Assembly: GCF_009371975.2 (NCBI RefSeq)
Contig: NZ_VIKT02000009.1
Location: forward strand, 1 to 64,000
DNA from: Microcella pacifica
GTDB lineage: Bacteria; Actinomycetota; Actinomycetes; Actinomycetales; Microbacteriaceae
Reading direction: 5' to 3'
Length of the DNA: 64,000 bases
A program made the translations under genes and the position numbers. This document shows, in pieces, positions 1 to 8,236 of the stretch. The notes beneath the pieces are model-generated. The model had not been told where the DNA came from, did not search any database, and was given only the letters and a program-made list of their open reading frames with translations. Positions within the stretch are counted from its first letter, which is position 1. Each line of letters begins with the position of its first letter.

Positions 1-589
1 GACCGCCGCCGGGACGGCCGGGGCCGCCCTCGGGGCGAGGAGCCCCCGGGCGGGGTGCGCCGGGGCGCGGCGGGCGCGGAACGGCGCCGCCGGGGCGCGG
101 CATGCCCTGGGAGGACGAGTAGGGGTTGTTGCCGGGCCGCGGCGCGCCGGGGCGCGACATGCCCTGCTGGGAGGCGAAGGGGTTGTTGCCGGGGCGCGGG
201 CCACCGGATGCCGCCGGGCGCGCGGGCGCGTCGCCCTCGGCCGGCTTCTGCGGTGCAGCGGGCGCCTCGGCAGCGAGAGCGTCAGCCGCCGGCGCCTCGG
301 CATCGGGCTTCGATGCCGACTCGGGTGCCGTCTCGACCGTCTCAGCGGGCTTCGGAGCCGGCTTGGGGGCGGCCTTGGCGGGTGCCTTCGCGGCGGGCTT
401 CTCTTCCGCCTTCGGTGCGCCGAGGCCTGCCTCTTCGACCGCCTTGCGCAGCTTGCGGGCGACGGGGGGCTCGATCGTCGACGACGGGCCCTTGACGAAT
501 TCGCCGAGCTCTTTGAGCTTCTCGAGGGCGACCTTGCTTTCGATGCCGAGCTCGCTCGCGATCTCGTGCACGCGTGGTTTTGCAGCCAC
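1..589 (-). CDS. infB: Translation initiation factor IF-2, N-terminal part (runs off the window start)
   Basis: IF-2 is the GTPase that brings initiator tRNA to the 30S subunit. Only the first 196 codons are present; the GTPase domain lies outside the window. The protein opens [16 protein letters not shown], the conserved IF2_N fold, and then becomes an Ala/Pro/Lys-rich linker and a Gly/Arg/Pro-rich tract with repeated RPGNNP-type units (about residues 125-196), as in actinobacterial IF-2. The GTG start at 589 is preceded by AGGAG about five bases upstream. It follows ylxR and nusA on the same strand, the usual nusA-infB order. Confidence 0.96.
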   Translation of the reverse strand, partial: MAAKPRVHEIASELGIESKVALEKLKELGEFVKGPSSTIEPPVARKLRKAVEEAGLGAPKAEEKPAAKAPAKAAPKPAPKPAETVETAPESASKPDAEAPAADALAAEAPAAPQKPAEGDAPARPAASGGPRPGNNPFASQQGMSRPGAPRPGNNPYSSSQGMPRPGGAVPRPPRPGAPRPGAPRPEGGPGRPGGG

Positions 590-664
590 AATTCTCCTGT
601 CTGGATCCGCACCCAGACAGGGGCGGATCACTAGTGGTGGACGGGTCTCATTTCGAGCCGCTCA

Positions 665-952
665 TTAGTTGTCCATTGGCCGATCAGCCTGTTCTCTCGT
701 GGAGCCGGTTGCTCCGATGGTGTGTCGTACGTGGTCTGCGTCGAGCGGACCGGTCACGCGCAGTGCGCGCGCCCATGCCCGCCGCTGCGAGGCGGCTTCG
801 ACGCAGTCGAGGGTGGCATGCACCCACGCGCCCCGTCCCGGCAAGCGGGCCAGGGCATCCGCCTCGACCCTCCCCTCGCGCGCCACGACCCTCAGAAGAG
901 AGGAGCGGGATGCACGCTGGCGACAGCCGATGCAGGTTCTGACGGGTTCCAT
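665..952 (-). CDS. ylxR: YlxR family (DUF448) RNA-binding protein
   Basis: Small basic protein of 95 residues that starts MEPVRTCIGCRQR, the signature of the YlxR family (a nucleic-acid-binding fold related to a ribosomal protein; some homologues bind RNase P RNA). The CxxC pair and GRGAWVH motif are present. I chose the ATG at 952 because it begins exactly at the family's N-terminus, 13 bases after the nusA stop; the frame stays open further upstream, but that part overlaps nusA and is not family-like. Its place between nusA and infB is the standard one and implies co-transcription with both. Confidence 0.93.
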   Translation of the reverse strand: MEPVRTCIGCRQRASRSSLLRVVAREGRVEADALARLPGRGAWVHATLDCVEAASQRRAWARALRVTGPLDADHVRHTIGATGSTREQADRPMDN

Positions 953-965
953 TGTAGCCCCTGGC

Positions 966-1961
966 CTACTCCTCCATGACGGAGTCGGGCTGGATGTCGA
1001 TCTTTGCGCCAGTGAGCTTGGCGGCGAGGCGGGCGTTCTGGCCCTCCTTGCCGATCGCGAGGGAGAGCTGATAATCGGGCACGAGAGCCCGCACCGCCTT
1101 CGTGTCCGCGTCGATGACGAAGGCGTCGGAGACCTTCGCGGGCGACAGGGCATTCTTCACGAAGGTCGCGAGGTCGTCGGAGTGGTCGACGATGTCGATC
1201 TTCTCCTGACCGAGCTCGGCCGTCACGGCGCGCACGCGCTGCCCGAGCTCGCCGATGCACGCGCCCTTCGCGTTCACCCCGGGCTCGAGCGAGCGCACGG
1301 CGATCTTGCTGCGGTGGCCCGCCTCGCGCGCGATCGCGGTGATCTCGACGAGCCCGCTCGCGATCTCGGGCACCTCGAGCGTGAAGAGCTTGCGCACGAG
1401 CGAGGGGTGGGTGCGGCTCACGGTGATCGACGGACCCTTGAGGCCCTTCGAGACGCTCGTCACGTAGACGCGGATGCGACGGCCGTGCGCGTAGTCCTCC
1501 CCCGGCACCTGCTCCTCGGGCGGCAGGATCGCCTCGACGGTGCCGAGGTCGATGTGGATCATGCGCGGGTTGGGGCCCTGCTGGATGACGCCCGCGACGA
1601 TGTCCCCCTCGCGCCCCTTGAACTCGCCGAGAACGCGGTCGTCGCCGATGTCGCGCAGACGCTGGTTGATGACCTGCTTGGCCGCGAAAGCGGCGATACG
1701 GCCGAAGTCGTCGGGGCTGTCGACGGCCTCGCCGATGAGGTTCTCCTCCTCATCGAACTCGGGCACGTAGATCGTGACGTGGCCCGACTTGCGATCGAGT
1801 TCAGCGCGCGGCTGCGGTCGGTCGGAGCCGCGGTGGTCGTCCTGCTCCGTGTGCTTGAGGTAGGCGGTGAGGATGGCCTGCTCGATGATCTGCACGAGCT
1901 CGTCGAACGGGATCTCCCGCTCGCGCTCCATCATCCTCAAGACGGTCAGGTCGATGTCCAC
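966..1961 (-). CDS. nusA: Transcription termination/antitermination factor NusA
   Basis: 331-residue NusA of the actinobacterial type, which binds RNA polymerase and nascent RNA during pausing and antitermination. Visible order: N-terminal RNAP-binding domain (about 1-120), S1 domain (about 130-200, with GxIxxGP-like residues), then KH domains containing PGVNAKGACIG and AIGKEGQNARLAA. It ends shortly after KH2, without the extra C-terminal repeats of E. coli, as in most Gram-positives. The GTG start at 1961 has AGAGGAG upstream. The gene upstream is a divergent transporter instead of rimP, so this nusA probably heads its own nusA-ylxR-infB operon. Confidence 0.95.
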   Translation of the reverse strand: MDIDLTVLRMMEREREIPFDELVQIIEQAILTAYLKHTEQDDHRGSDRPQPRAELDRKSGHVTIYVPEFDEEENLIGEAVDSPDDFGRIAAFAAKQVINQRLRDIGDDRVLGEFKGREGDIVAGVIQQGPNPRMIHIDLGTVEAILPPEEQVPGEDYAHGRRIRVYVTSVSKGLKGPSITVSRTHPSLVRKLFTLEVPEIASGLVEITAIAREAGHRSKIAVRSLEPGVNAKGACIGELGQRVRAVTAELGQEKIDIVDHSDDLATFVKNALSPAKVSDAFVIDADTKAVRALVPDYQLSLAIGKEGQNARLAAKLTGAKIDIQPDSVMEE

Positions 1962-2010
1962 GGTGTCGCTCCTCTATTCGATTGCAGACCCCCACGGTAC
2001 CGGACATCGC

Positions 2011-2016
2011 TAGTGT
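2011..2016 (+). promoter_or_regulatory. Candidate -10 box for a leaderless transcript (AGCS symporter)
   Basis: TAGTGT lies six bases before the ATG at 2023 and no ribosome-binding site is visible, so transcription may start at the start codon itself. No good -35 is seen. The same arrangement recurs before several genes of the window. Confidence 0.4.
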
Positions 2017-2022
2017 GTCTGA

Positions 2023-3510
2023 ATGGACGCCATGGACGCTGTCAACGACCTCATCGCCTCTTTCGGCGGCTCGCTCTGGCAGTGGATCGTGCTGCCGATC
2101 GTCATCGGGCTCGGCCTGTACTTCACGGTGCGCACGAGGGTCGTGCAGTTGAGGCTCATTCCCGCGATGTTCCGCACTCTCACCGACGTGACGCCGCGCG
2201 ATGCCGGCGGCAAGCCGCAGTCGGTCTCGGCGTTCCAGGCCTTCACCGTCTCGGCCGCCTCTCGCGTCGGCGTCGGCAACATCGCGGGTGTGGCGACGGC
2301 GCTCGCCCTCGGCGGCCCCGGCGCGATCTTCTGGATGTGGACCATGGCGTTCATCGGCGGCGCGTCCTCCTTCGTGGAGTCGACGCTCGGGCAGGTCTAC
2401 AAGACGAAGGACAGGGACGGCTTTCGGGGTGGCCCCGCGTACTACATGCAGCGCGGCCTCGGGAAGCGGTGGATGGGCATCCTCTTCGCCGTCGTCCTCA
2501 TCGTCGTGTTTCCCTTCGCCTTCTCGAGCCTGCAGGCGAACACGATCGTGAGCGCCGTCGGGGGCGCAGCCGGCCTGGAGGACCCGGGGATGCTCCCCTG
2601 GGCTATCGGCGGCGTTCTCGCCCTCGCGACCGGCCTCGTCATATTCGGCGGCATCCGTCGCATCGCGAGCGTGACCCAGTCGCTCGTGCCCGCGATGGCG
2701 CTGCTCTACCTCCTCATCGGCATCGTCATCGTCGCGATGAACATCGAGGAGGTGCCGCGCGTGTTCGCGCAGATCTACGCCGGCGCCTTCGGGTTCCAGT
2801 CGATCGCGGGCGGTGCCGTGGGCACGATCATCCTCGTCGGCATCCAGCGCGGCATGTTCTCGAACGAGGCCGGTCTCGGCTCGGCTCCGAACGCCGGCGC
2901 GGCTGCCGCGGTCACGCACCCGGCGAAGCAGGGCCTCGTGCAGACGCTCGGCGTCTACTTCGACACCTTCCTCGTCTGCTCGATCACAGCCTTCATCATC
3001 CTCGTGACGAATCCCGACCTCGCGGCCGCCGAGCGCGGCGTCGACCTCACGCAAGAGGCCGTGGTCTCCTCCCTCGGCGAGTGGGCCGGAGTGCTGCTCG
3101 CGGTCGTGATCCTGCTGCTCGCCTTCAGCTCGATCCTCGGCAACTACTACTACGGGGAATCGAATCTGGAGTTCATCACGACGAGCCGGCCCGCGCTCAT
3201 CGTCTACCGCAGTCTCGTCGTGCTCGCCGTCCTCGGCGGCTCTGTGGCCTCGACGACGCTCGTGTGGACGACCGCGGACGGCGTGATGGGCATCATGGCG
3301 ATCATCAATCTCGTCGCCATCGCGTTGCTCGGCGGCGTCGCCTTCCGCGTGCTCACGAACTACCAGGACCAGCGCGCGGCGGGGAAGGACCCCGTCTTCA
3401 CGCGTGACCAGCTGCCCGACGTCGCCGGCATCGAGCTGTGGGTCGACGAGGACTCGGTGACGGGCCCGATTCCGCTCGTGCGCGGCACGCGCGGTGCGGA
3501 CCGCAGCTAG
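2023..3510 (+). CDS. Amino acid carrier protein, alanine or glycine:cation symporter (AGCS) family
   Basis: 495-residue integral membrane protein with about ten hydrophobic helices. Family marks include the N-terminal GLYFTVRTRVVQLRLIP segment, SRVGVGNIAGVA near residue 82, FRGGPAYYMQRGL near 135, GGAVGTIILVGIQRGMFSNEAG near 265 and FSSILGNYYYGE near 370. AGCS members import small neutral amino acids with sodium or protons; the exact substrate cannot be read from the sequence. The start is ATG 2023 or the in-frame ATG at 2032; 2023 is favoured because a -10-like box sits six bases upstream. It is divergent from nusA across 61 bases and convergent with the surface-protein gene. Confidence 0.9.
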   Translation: MDAMDAVNDLIASFGGSLWQWIVLPIVIGLGLYFTVRTRVVQLRLIPAMFRTLTDVTPRDAGGKPQSVSAFQAFTVSAASRVGVGNIAGVATALALGGPGAIFWMWTMAFIGGASSFVESTLGQVYKTKDRDGFRGGPAYYMQRGLGKRWMGILFAVVLIVVFPFAFSSLQANTIVSAVGGAAGLEDPGMLPWAIGGVLALATGLVIFGGIRRIASVTQSLVPAMALLYLLIGIVIVAMNIEEVPRVFAQIYAGAFGFQSIAGGAVGTIILVGIQRGMFSNEAGLGSAPNAGAAAAVTHPAKQGLVQTLGVYFDTFLVCSITAFIILVTNPDLAAAERGVDLTQEAVVSSLGEWAGVLLAVVILLLAFSSILGNYYYGESNLEFITTSRPALIVYRSLVVLAVLGGSVASTTLVWTTADGVMGIMAIINLVAIALLGGVAFRVLTNYQDQRAAGKDPVFTRDQLPDVAGIELWVDEDSVTGPIPLVRGTRGADRS

Positions 3511-3537
3511 CGGTCCGGCCCGACGGGATGCCCGGCG

Positions 3538-4803
3538 CTAGTCGCGGCGCACGCGACGTCGCGAGGCGCCGACCGCGGTGATCACGACGCCGCCGAGGAG
3601 GAGCGCGCCGGCGATGACCCCGATCGCGAGGACGAGCTGGGCGTCGGCACCGGTCGCCGCGAGCTGCTCTTCCGCGTCTCCGGCGAGCTCGACGGCGGCG
3701 CGCTCGATCGCAATGCCGCCGGCGGTGAACGTCTCCAGGCCGCTCACCAGGTAACCTCCGCTGATCGCGGCTGCGTCGAATCCCCCCTGCGGCGAATCCT
3801 GCGTCACCGCGGAGAGGTCGCCCGCCGCGTCCAGAGGGGCCAGCAGATCGACACCGGGCTCCGAGGCCGAGGTGGGCTGCATGCCGAACTCACTCAGGTC
3901 GGCATAGCTGAAGCTGAAGACGGCCATCTGACCTTGCTCGATGTCGGGCGACACGATCCAGAGGTTGAGCTCGCTGTCGAACTCCGCACCGTTCACCGTC
4001 ACGGGGAAGAACGCCAACCGCGACTCGGTCTCGCCGCCCTCCCAGAGCACGCTCACGATGAGGGCCTCGTCGGTGAATCCGGCGACGATGACAGCGATAC
4101 CGGTGCGCTCCGGATCCAGCAGTTCGGCCGGACCGGCCGAGATCGCGAGCGACTCGAAATCGCCGAAGGACCCGGAGGAGCCCGTGAATACTTCCGTCAC
4201 GGTTCCGGTACGCGCGTCGATGCGAACGGCTGTTCCGTCGCTGAAGTACACGAACGCCGCCGTGCTCGGCGCAGCCTCCTGGCTGACGCCGCTCTCGAAG
4301 TCGAGATCGAGGCCGTACGCGCTGAGCACGTCGAGCAGAGCGAGGCCCGTGCACGCCACCGGCCACAGGCCGGTCTCGCCATCGTCAGGGTTCGCCACCG
4401 GCAGCGGCGACCCCAAGGGCACGCCGTCTTCGTCGTACACCCGAATCGCGCACAGGTACTGCACGCTCTCGCCGAAAATCTGCCCTGCGGAGAGGAGCGC
4501 CACGTAGACGCGGTCCTCTGAGTCGAAGCTCAGCGCCGTCGTCGTCCACGGCGTGATCTCGGGTGAAGTCGGGCCGCCGAACAGCTGCAGCTCGATCTCG
4601 GGCGGGGGCCCCTCGTCGCCGTCCGCGGGGAAGACCTCCGGAATCGCCCCGAAGGTGCTCTGGTCGCTGCTGAGGACGACGGGAGTGTCGCCCTCGACGA
4701 TGTCGGCGGCAGTCGCGGGGGCCACCGCACCGAGCGCGAAGGCGAGGGCCACACCGCCCGCCATGACCGTGCGTCGGCGGGCAGGGGCGGGGGTGGACGA
4801 CAT
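3538..4803 (-). CDS. Secreted surface protein with C-terminal LAATG sortase signal
   Basis: 421-residue secreted protein of unknown function. It has a Sec signal peptide (RRRTV followed by a hydrophobic stretch ending ATAA near residue 33). The body (about 40-360) has repeated strand-like segments naming display text such as FSSDR/FSDGT motifs that could form a beta-propeller, but this is inference. The C-terminus has LAATG (381-385), a hydrophobic helix and SRRRVRRD, the layout of a cell-wall sorting signal; LAxTG is the motif type used by class E sortases of GC-rich Gram-positives. No sortase gene is in the window. The ATG at 4803 has GGAG five bases upstream. Confidence 0.75.
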   Translation of the reverse strand: MSSTPAPARRRTVMAGGVALAFALGAVAPATAADIVEGDTPVVLSSDQSTFGAIPEVFPADGDEGPPPEIELQLFGGPTSPEITPWTTTALSFDSEDRVYVALLSAGQIFGESVQYLCAIRVYDEDGVPLGSPLPVANPDDGETGLWPVACTGLALLDVLSAYGLDLDFESGVSQEAAPSTAAFVYFSDGTAVRIDARTGTVTEVFTGSSGSFGDFESLAISAGPAELLDPERTGIAVIVAGFTDEALIVSVLWEGGETESRLAFFPVTVNGAEFDSELNLWIVSPDIEQGQMAVFSFSYADLSEFGMQPTSASEPGVDLLAPLDAAGDLSAVTQDSPQGGFDAAAISGGYLVSGLETFTAGGIAIERAAVELAGDAEEQLAATGADAQLVLAIGVIAGALLLGGVVITAVGASRRRVRRD

Positions 4804-4912
4804 GGTGCTCCAGGGGCTCGGGAGGGGTGGGAAGGCGCTCGCGGCCGCGACAGGTCAGCCGACCCGGCGACTCTTCACCCTAACCCGGACGAGCGCGGAA
4901 AGCGACGCGCTC

Positions 4913-6685
4913 TCACTGCGGTGCGTCGCGCAGGCGGTCGAGCACCTCGTGCAGCGCGATCTCGTCGCGCTCGCCCGTGCGGCGATCCCAGAACTCCACG
5001 CGCCCTTCGGCGGCGCCGCGGCCGACGATGACGATGAGCGGCACGCCGATGAGCTCCGCGTCGCCGAACTTGACTCCCGGGGAGACCTTCGGCCGATCGT
5101 CGAAGAGCGTGTCGAACCCTGCACCCTCGAGCTCGCTCACGAGCGTCTCGGCGACGTCGAACACCGCGGCATCCTTGCCCGTCGCGACGATGTGCACGTC
5201 GAAGGGCGCCACGTTGCGCGGCCACACGAGGCCACGCTCGTCGTGGTTGGCCTCGGCGATCACGCCGAGGATGCGCGTCACGCCGATGCCGTAGGAGCCC
5301 ATCGTGACGGTCACGAGCTTGCCGTTCTCGTCGAGCACCTGCAGCCCGAGCGCCTCGGCGTACTTGCGGCCCAGCTGGAACACGTGACCGATCTCCATGC
5401 CGCGCGCGGTCTCGATCGGCCCCGAGCCGTCGGGCGCGGGGTCGCCCTCGCGCACCTCGGCGATGTCGGCGAGGCCGTCGGCCGTGAAGTCGCGTCCCGC
5501 GACGAGCCCGAGCACGTGCTTCTCGTGCTCGTTCGCGCCCGTCACCCAGGTGGTGCCGTCGACGACGCGGGGGTCGACGAGGTACCGGATGCCCGTGCTC
5601 GAGCCCTTCCCGAGAACGGCGCCGCTCGGCGACCACGGGCCGATGTAGCCCTTGACGAGGCCGCGATACGCCGCGAAGTCCTCCTCGGTCGCCGCCGCGA
5701 CCTCCGCGGGAGCGAAGGCCACCTCGGCGCGTTTGAGGTCGACCTCCCGGTCGCCGGGCAGACCGACGACGACGAGCTCCTTCGTGCCGTCGAGCGAGGT
5801 GAGCCGCAGCACGACGTTCTTGAGCGTGTCGGCCGCCGTCCACGGGCGATCCTCGCGCGGGCGCTTCTCGTTCGCGAGCGCGACGAGCGTCGCGATCGTC
5901 GGCGTCTGCGGGGAGTCGATGACCTCGGCGGAGGGATGGCCGTCGAGCGACTGAGCGGCAGGGGCCACAGAGCGGTACGCCTCGACGTTCGCCGCGTAGC
6001 CCCCGGCCGACCGCACGAAGGTGTCTTCGCCGATGGGCGTGGGGTGCAGGAACTCCTCGCTGCGGGAGCCGCCCATGGCTCCCGCGTCGGCTTGCACGAT
6101 GACGTAGTCGAGCCCCAGGCGGGAGAAGATGCGCTCGTAGGCGTCGCGCTGCGCCTGGTACGAGACATCCAGACCCTCATCGGTCACATCGAAGGAGTAC
6201 GCGTCCTTCATGGAGAACTCGCGGCCGCGCAGGAGCCCGGCGCGCGGGCGCGCTTCATCCCGGTACTTGTCCTGGATCTGGTAGATCGACAGCGGGAGGT
6301 CCTTGTAGCTGCCGTAGAGGTCCTTGACCGTGAGGGTGAAGACCTCCTCGTGCGTGGGCGCGAGCAGGTAGTCGGCGCCCTTGCGGTCCTTGAGACGGAA
6401 TATGCCGTCGCCGTACTCCTCCCAGCGGCCGCTCGCCTCGTAGGGCTCGCGCGGCAGGAGCGCGGGGAAGTGCACCTCCTGGCAGCCGATCGCGTGCATC
6501 TCCTCGCGGATGACCGCCTCGACGCGGCGACGCACGCGCAGGCCGAGCGGCAGCCAGGCGAAGACGCCCGGCGCCTGGCGGCGGATGTAGCCCGCGCGCA
6601 CGAGGAGGCGGTGGCTCGCCACCTCGGCGTCGGCGGGATCGTCGCGAAGTGTACGGAGGAAGAGCTGGGTCAGTCGCGTCGTCAC
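4913..6685 (-). CDS. proS: Prolyl-tRNA synthetase, bacterial type
   Basis: 590-residue class II aminoacyl-tRNA synthetase that charges tRNA-Pro. Motif 2 is seen at about 139-163 ([18 protein letters not shown]), the proline-pocket PTHEE at 110-114, and motif 3 (GSYGIGVTR) near 461-470. Between motifs 2 and 3 lies the roughly 180-residue insertion domain that edits Ala-tRNA-Pro, which marks the bacterial (E. coli-like) type. A C-terminal anticodon-binding domain ends the protein. The GTG at 6685 is preceded by TAGTCT six bases upstream and no Shine-Dalgarno, consistent with leaderless expression. Two hairpins lie just upstream. Confidence 0.96.
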   Translation of the reverse strand: MTTRLTQLFLRTLRDDPADAEVASHRLLVRAGYIRRQAPGVFAWLPLGLRVRRRVEAVIREEMHAIGCQEVHFPALLPREPYEASGRWEEYGDGIFRLKDRKGADYLLAPTHEEVFTLTVKDLYGSYKDLPLSIYQIQDKYRDEARPRAGLLRGREFSMKDAYSFDVTDEGLDVSYQAQRDAYERIFSRLGLDYVIVQADAGAMGGSRSEEFLHPTPIGEDTFVRSAGGYAANVEAYRSVAPAAQSLDGHPSAEVIDSPQTPTIATLVALANEKRPREDRPWTAADTLKNVVLRLTSLDGTKELVVVGLPGDREVDLKRAEVAFAPAEVAAATEEDFAAYRGLVKGYIGPWSPSGAVLGKGSSTGIRYLVDPRVVDGTTWVTGANEHEKHVLGLVAGRDFTADGLADIAEVREGDPAPDGSGPIETARGMEIGHVFQLGRKYAEALGLQVLDENGKLVTVTMGSYGIGVTRILGVIAEANHDERGLVWPRNVAPFDVHIVATGKDAAVFDVAETLVSELEGAGFDTLFDDRPKVSPGVKFGDAELIGVPLIVIVGRGAAEGRVEFWDRRTGERDEIALHEVLDRLRDAPQ

Positions 6686-6691
6686 CGGTTC

Positions 6692-6697
6692 AGACTA
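6692..6697 (-). promoter_or_regulatory. Candidate -10 box for a leaderless proS transcript
   Basis: TAGTCT on the minus strand, then six bases, then the proS GTG. No convincing -35 is seen at the right distance. Confidence 0.4.
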
Positions 6698-6725
6698 CTG
6701 GCCTCGACGCGTCGCGCCCGATGCG

Positions 6726-6753
6726 CTGGCCGAACCCCCCGTTCGGGGGCCAG
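6726..6753 (-). other. Hairpin with homopolymeric loop upstream of proS
   Basis: CTGG and CCGAAC (6726-6735) pair with GTTCGG (6741-6746) and CCAG (6750-6753), leaving a three-base bulge and a loop of five C on the plus strand (five G on the minus strand). It ends 40 bases before the proS start. Its role is unknown. Confidence 0.45.
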
Positions 6754-6756
6754 AAT

Positions 6757-6808
6757 GGAAAATAGGCCTGCGAGCGGCGGCAAGGGGGGCTTGGGTCGCT
6801 CGCAGGCC
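6757..6808 (-). terminator. Probable intrinsic terminator downstream of ispG
   Basis: A perfect 11-bp inverted repeat (6765-6775 with 6798-6808, arm GGCCTGCGAGC) encloses an inner CAAG/CTTG stem with a five-base loop of C on the minus strand. On that strand it is followed by TATTTTCC, a short U-tract. It lies about 210 bases after the ispG stop and before proS, so it probably ends the ispG transcript; attenuation of proS is an alternative. Confidence 0.55.
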
Positions 6809-6888
6809 CTTCCCGCCCACCCGCGATGCGGCGTGAGAGGGAAACCTGCACGACGGAAGATGCCCCCTGATCGCCTCGTGCGAAACGT

Positions 6889-6931
6889 GCACCGCCCCCC
6901 GGTGCTTCTCAGTGTCGACTCCCCCAGTCGA
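6889..6931 (+). ncRNA. Twin C-loop hairpins resembling the actinobacterial 6C RNA motif
   Basis: Two perfect six-base-pair hairpins nine bases apart: GCACCG/CGGTGC (6889-6894, 6900-6905) and TCGACT/AGTCGA (6915-6920, 6926-6931). Each closes a loop of five C; the first lies in a run of six C. The 6C RNA motif of Actinobacteria is defined by two neighbouring hairpins with C-rich loops. No clear promoter or terminator is visible for a plus-strand RNA, so this is a resemblance and not a firm assignment. Confidence 0.35.
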
Positions 6932-7021
6932 TGGGTTGAGCCTACTGATCGCGGGCACGGCGCGGTCAGTCCCCCGATATGGGGCCAGCGCGACCGGGAC
7001 GACGCCTCGACGGACGCGCGA

Positions 7022-8170
7022 TCAGCTCGTGAGCACCTGCGGCTCGCCCACCGGGGCATCCGGCATCGAGGCCGCGATGCGGTTCGCCTCCTCGATGAGG
7101 GTCGCGACGATCTCCGACTCCGGCACCGTCTTGATGACCTCGCCCTTGACGAAGATCTGACCCTTGCCGTTGCCGCTCGCGACGCCCAGGTCGGCCTCGC
7201 GCGCCTCACCGGGGCCGTTCACGACGCAGCCCATGACCGCGACGCGCAGAGGAACAGTCATGCCCTCGAGACCCGCCGTCACGTCGTCGGCGAGCGTGTA
7301 GACGTCGACCTGGGCACGACCGCAGGACGGGCAGGAGACGATCTCGAGCTTGCGCTCGCGCAGGTTGAGCGACTCGAGAATCTTGAGGCCCACCTTGATC
7401 TCCTCCGCGGGCGGTGCCGAGAGCGAGACGCGGATCGTGTCACCAATGCCCTCGCCGAGGAGGATGCCGAAGGCCGTCGCGCTCTTGATCGTGCCCTGGA
7501 AGGCGGGGCCGGCCTCGGTCACGCCGAGGTGCAGCGGCCAGTCGCCGCGTTCGGCGAGCTGGCGGTAGGCCTTGACCATGACGATGGGGTCGTTGTGCTT
7601 GACCGAGATCTTGAAGTCGTGGAAGTCGTGCTCTTCGAACAGGCTCGCCTCCCACACCGCGCTCTCCACGAGCGCTTCCGCAGTCGGCTTGCCGTACTTC
7701 TGCAGCAAGCGCGGGTCGAGCGAGCCAGCGTTGACGCCGATGCGCAGGCTCACGCCCGCATCTTTCGCCGCCTTCGCGATGTCACCGACCTTGTCGTCGA
7801 ATTTCTTGATGTTGCCCGGGTTCACCCGCACGGCGCCGCACCCGGCATCGATCGCCTGAAAGACGTACTTGGGCTGGAAGTGGATGTCGGCGATGACGGG
7901 TATCTGGCTCTTCTTCGCGATGATGTGCAGCACATCGGCGTCATCCTGCGTCGGCACCGCCACGCGTACGATGTCGCAGCCGGTCGCGGTGAGCTCGGCG
8001 ATCTGCTGGAGGGTTCCGTCGATGTCCGTCGTCGGCGTGGTCGTCATCGACTGCACGCTCACGGGGTGGTCGCTGCCCACCATGACCTTGCCGACCTTGA
8101 TCTGGCGGGTCGTGCGACGGGGGGCGAGGGTTTCGGGAATCTTGGGCATTCCGAGGTTCACAGCAGGCAC
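7022..8170 (-). CDS. ispG: 4-hydroxy-3-methylbut-2-enyl diphosphate synthase (flavodoxin/ferredoxin)
   Basis: IspG (GcpE) converts the cyclic diphosphate of the MEP pathway to HMBPP with a [4Fe-4S] cluster. The N-terminal barrel carries VQSMTTT and the C-terminal part has the cluster motifs SCPSCGR and [11 protein letters not shown], so the three cysteines are intact. I start it at GTG 8170 (protein [10 protein letters not shown], as in relatives; 382 residues) because a TACACT box sits seven bases upstream; an in-frame ATG at 8188 is the alternative. dxr of the same pathway lies 11 kb away on the same strand. In many actinobacteria dxr, rseP and ispG are adjacent; here a catabolic operon separates them. 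Confidence 0.95.
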   Translation of the reverse strand: MPAVNLGMPKIPETLAPRRTTRQIKVGKVMVGSDHPVSVQSMTTTPTTDIDGTLQQIAELTATGCDIVRVAVPTQDDADVLHIIAKKSQIPVIADIHFQPKYVFQAIDAGCGAVRVNPGNIKKFDDKVGDIAKAAKDAGVSLRIGVNAGSLDPRLLQKYGKPTAEALVESAVWEASLFEEHDFHDFKISVKHNDPIVMVKAYRQLAERGDWPLHLGVTEAGPAFQGTIKSATAFGILLGEGIGDTIRVSLSAPPAEEIKVGLKILESLNLRERKLEIVSCPSCGRAQVDVYTLADDVTAGLEGMTVPLRVAVMGCVVNGPGEAREADLGVASGNGKGQIFVKGEVIKTVPESEIVATLIEEANRIAASMPDAPVGEPQVLTS

Positions 8171-8177
8171 GATGCTC

Positions 8178-8183
8178 AGTGTA
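8178..8183 (-). promoter_or_regulatory. Candidate -10 box for a leaderless ispG transcript
   Basis: TACACT on the minus strand, seven bases before GTG 8170. It supports the shorter ispG start. Readthrough from the upstream hydrolase operon is also possible because only about 50 bases separate the genes. Confidence 0.4.
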
Positions 8184-8236
8184 CGCATCGAGGCTGAGCA
8201 GAGAAGCCCAGCGCCGTGAACCCCGGTGCCACCCGC

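Larger units (their letters stand above)
6686..7021 (-). other. Structured 336-bp intergenic region between ispG and proS
   Basis: The only gene-free stretch over 300 bases in the window. No open frame here looks coding. It holds at least four hairpins whose loops are runs of five or six C (plus strand) or G: 6726-6753, 6765-6808, 6889-6905 and 6915-6931, plus a weak one at 6972-6984. One has a U-rich tail on the minus strand. The region could hold an ispG terminator, a proS leader, a small RNA, or several of these. Confidence 0.6.

Noticed and set aside
669-3407. A 912-codon open frame on the plus strand across ylxR, nusA and the symporter
   Set aside because: It runs antisense or out of frame through three recognised genes and has no family features.
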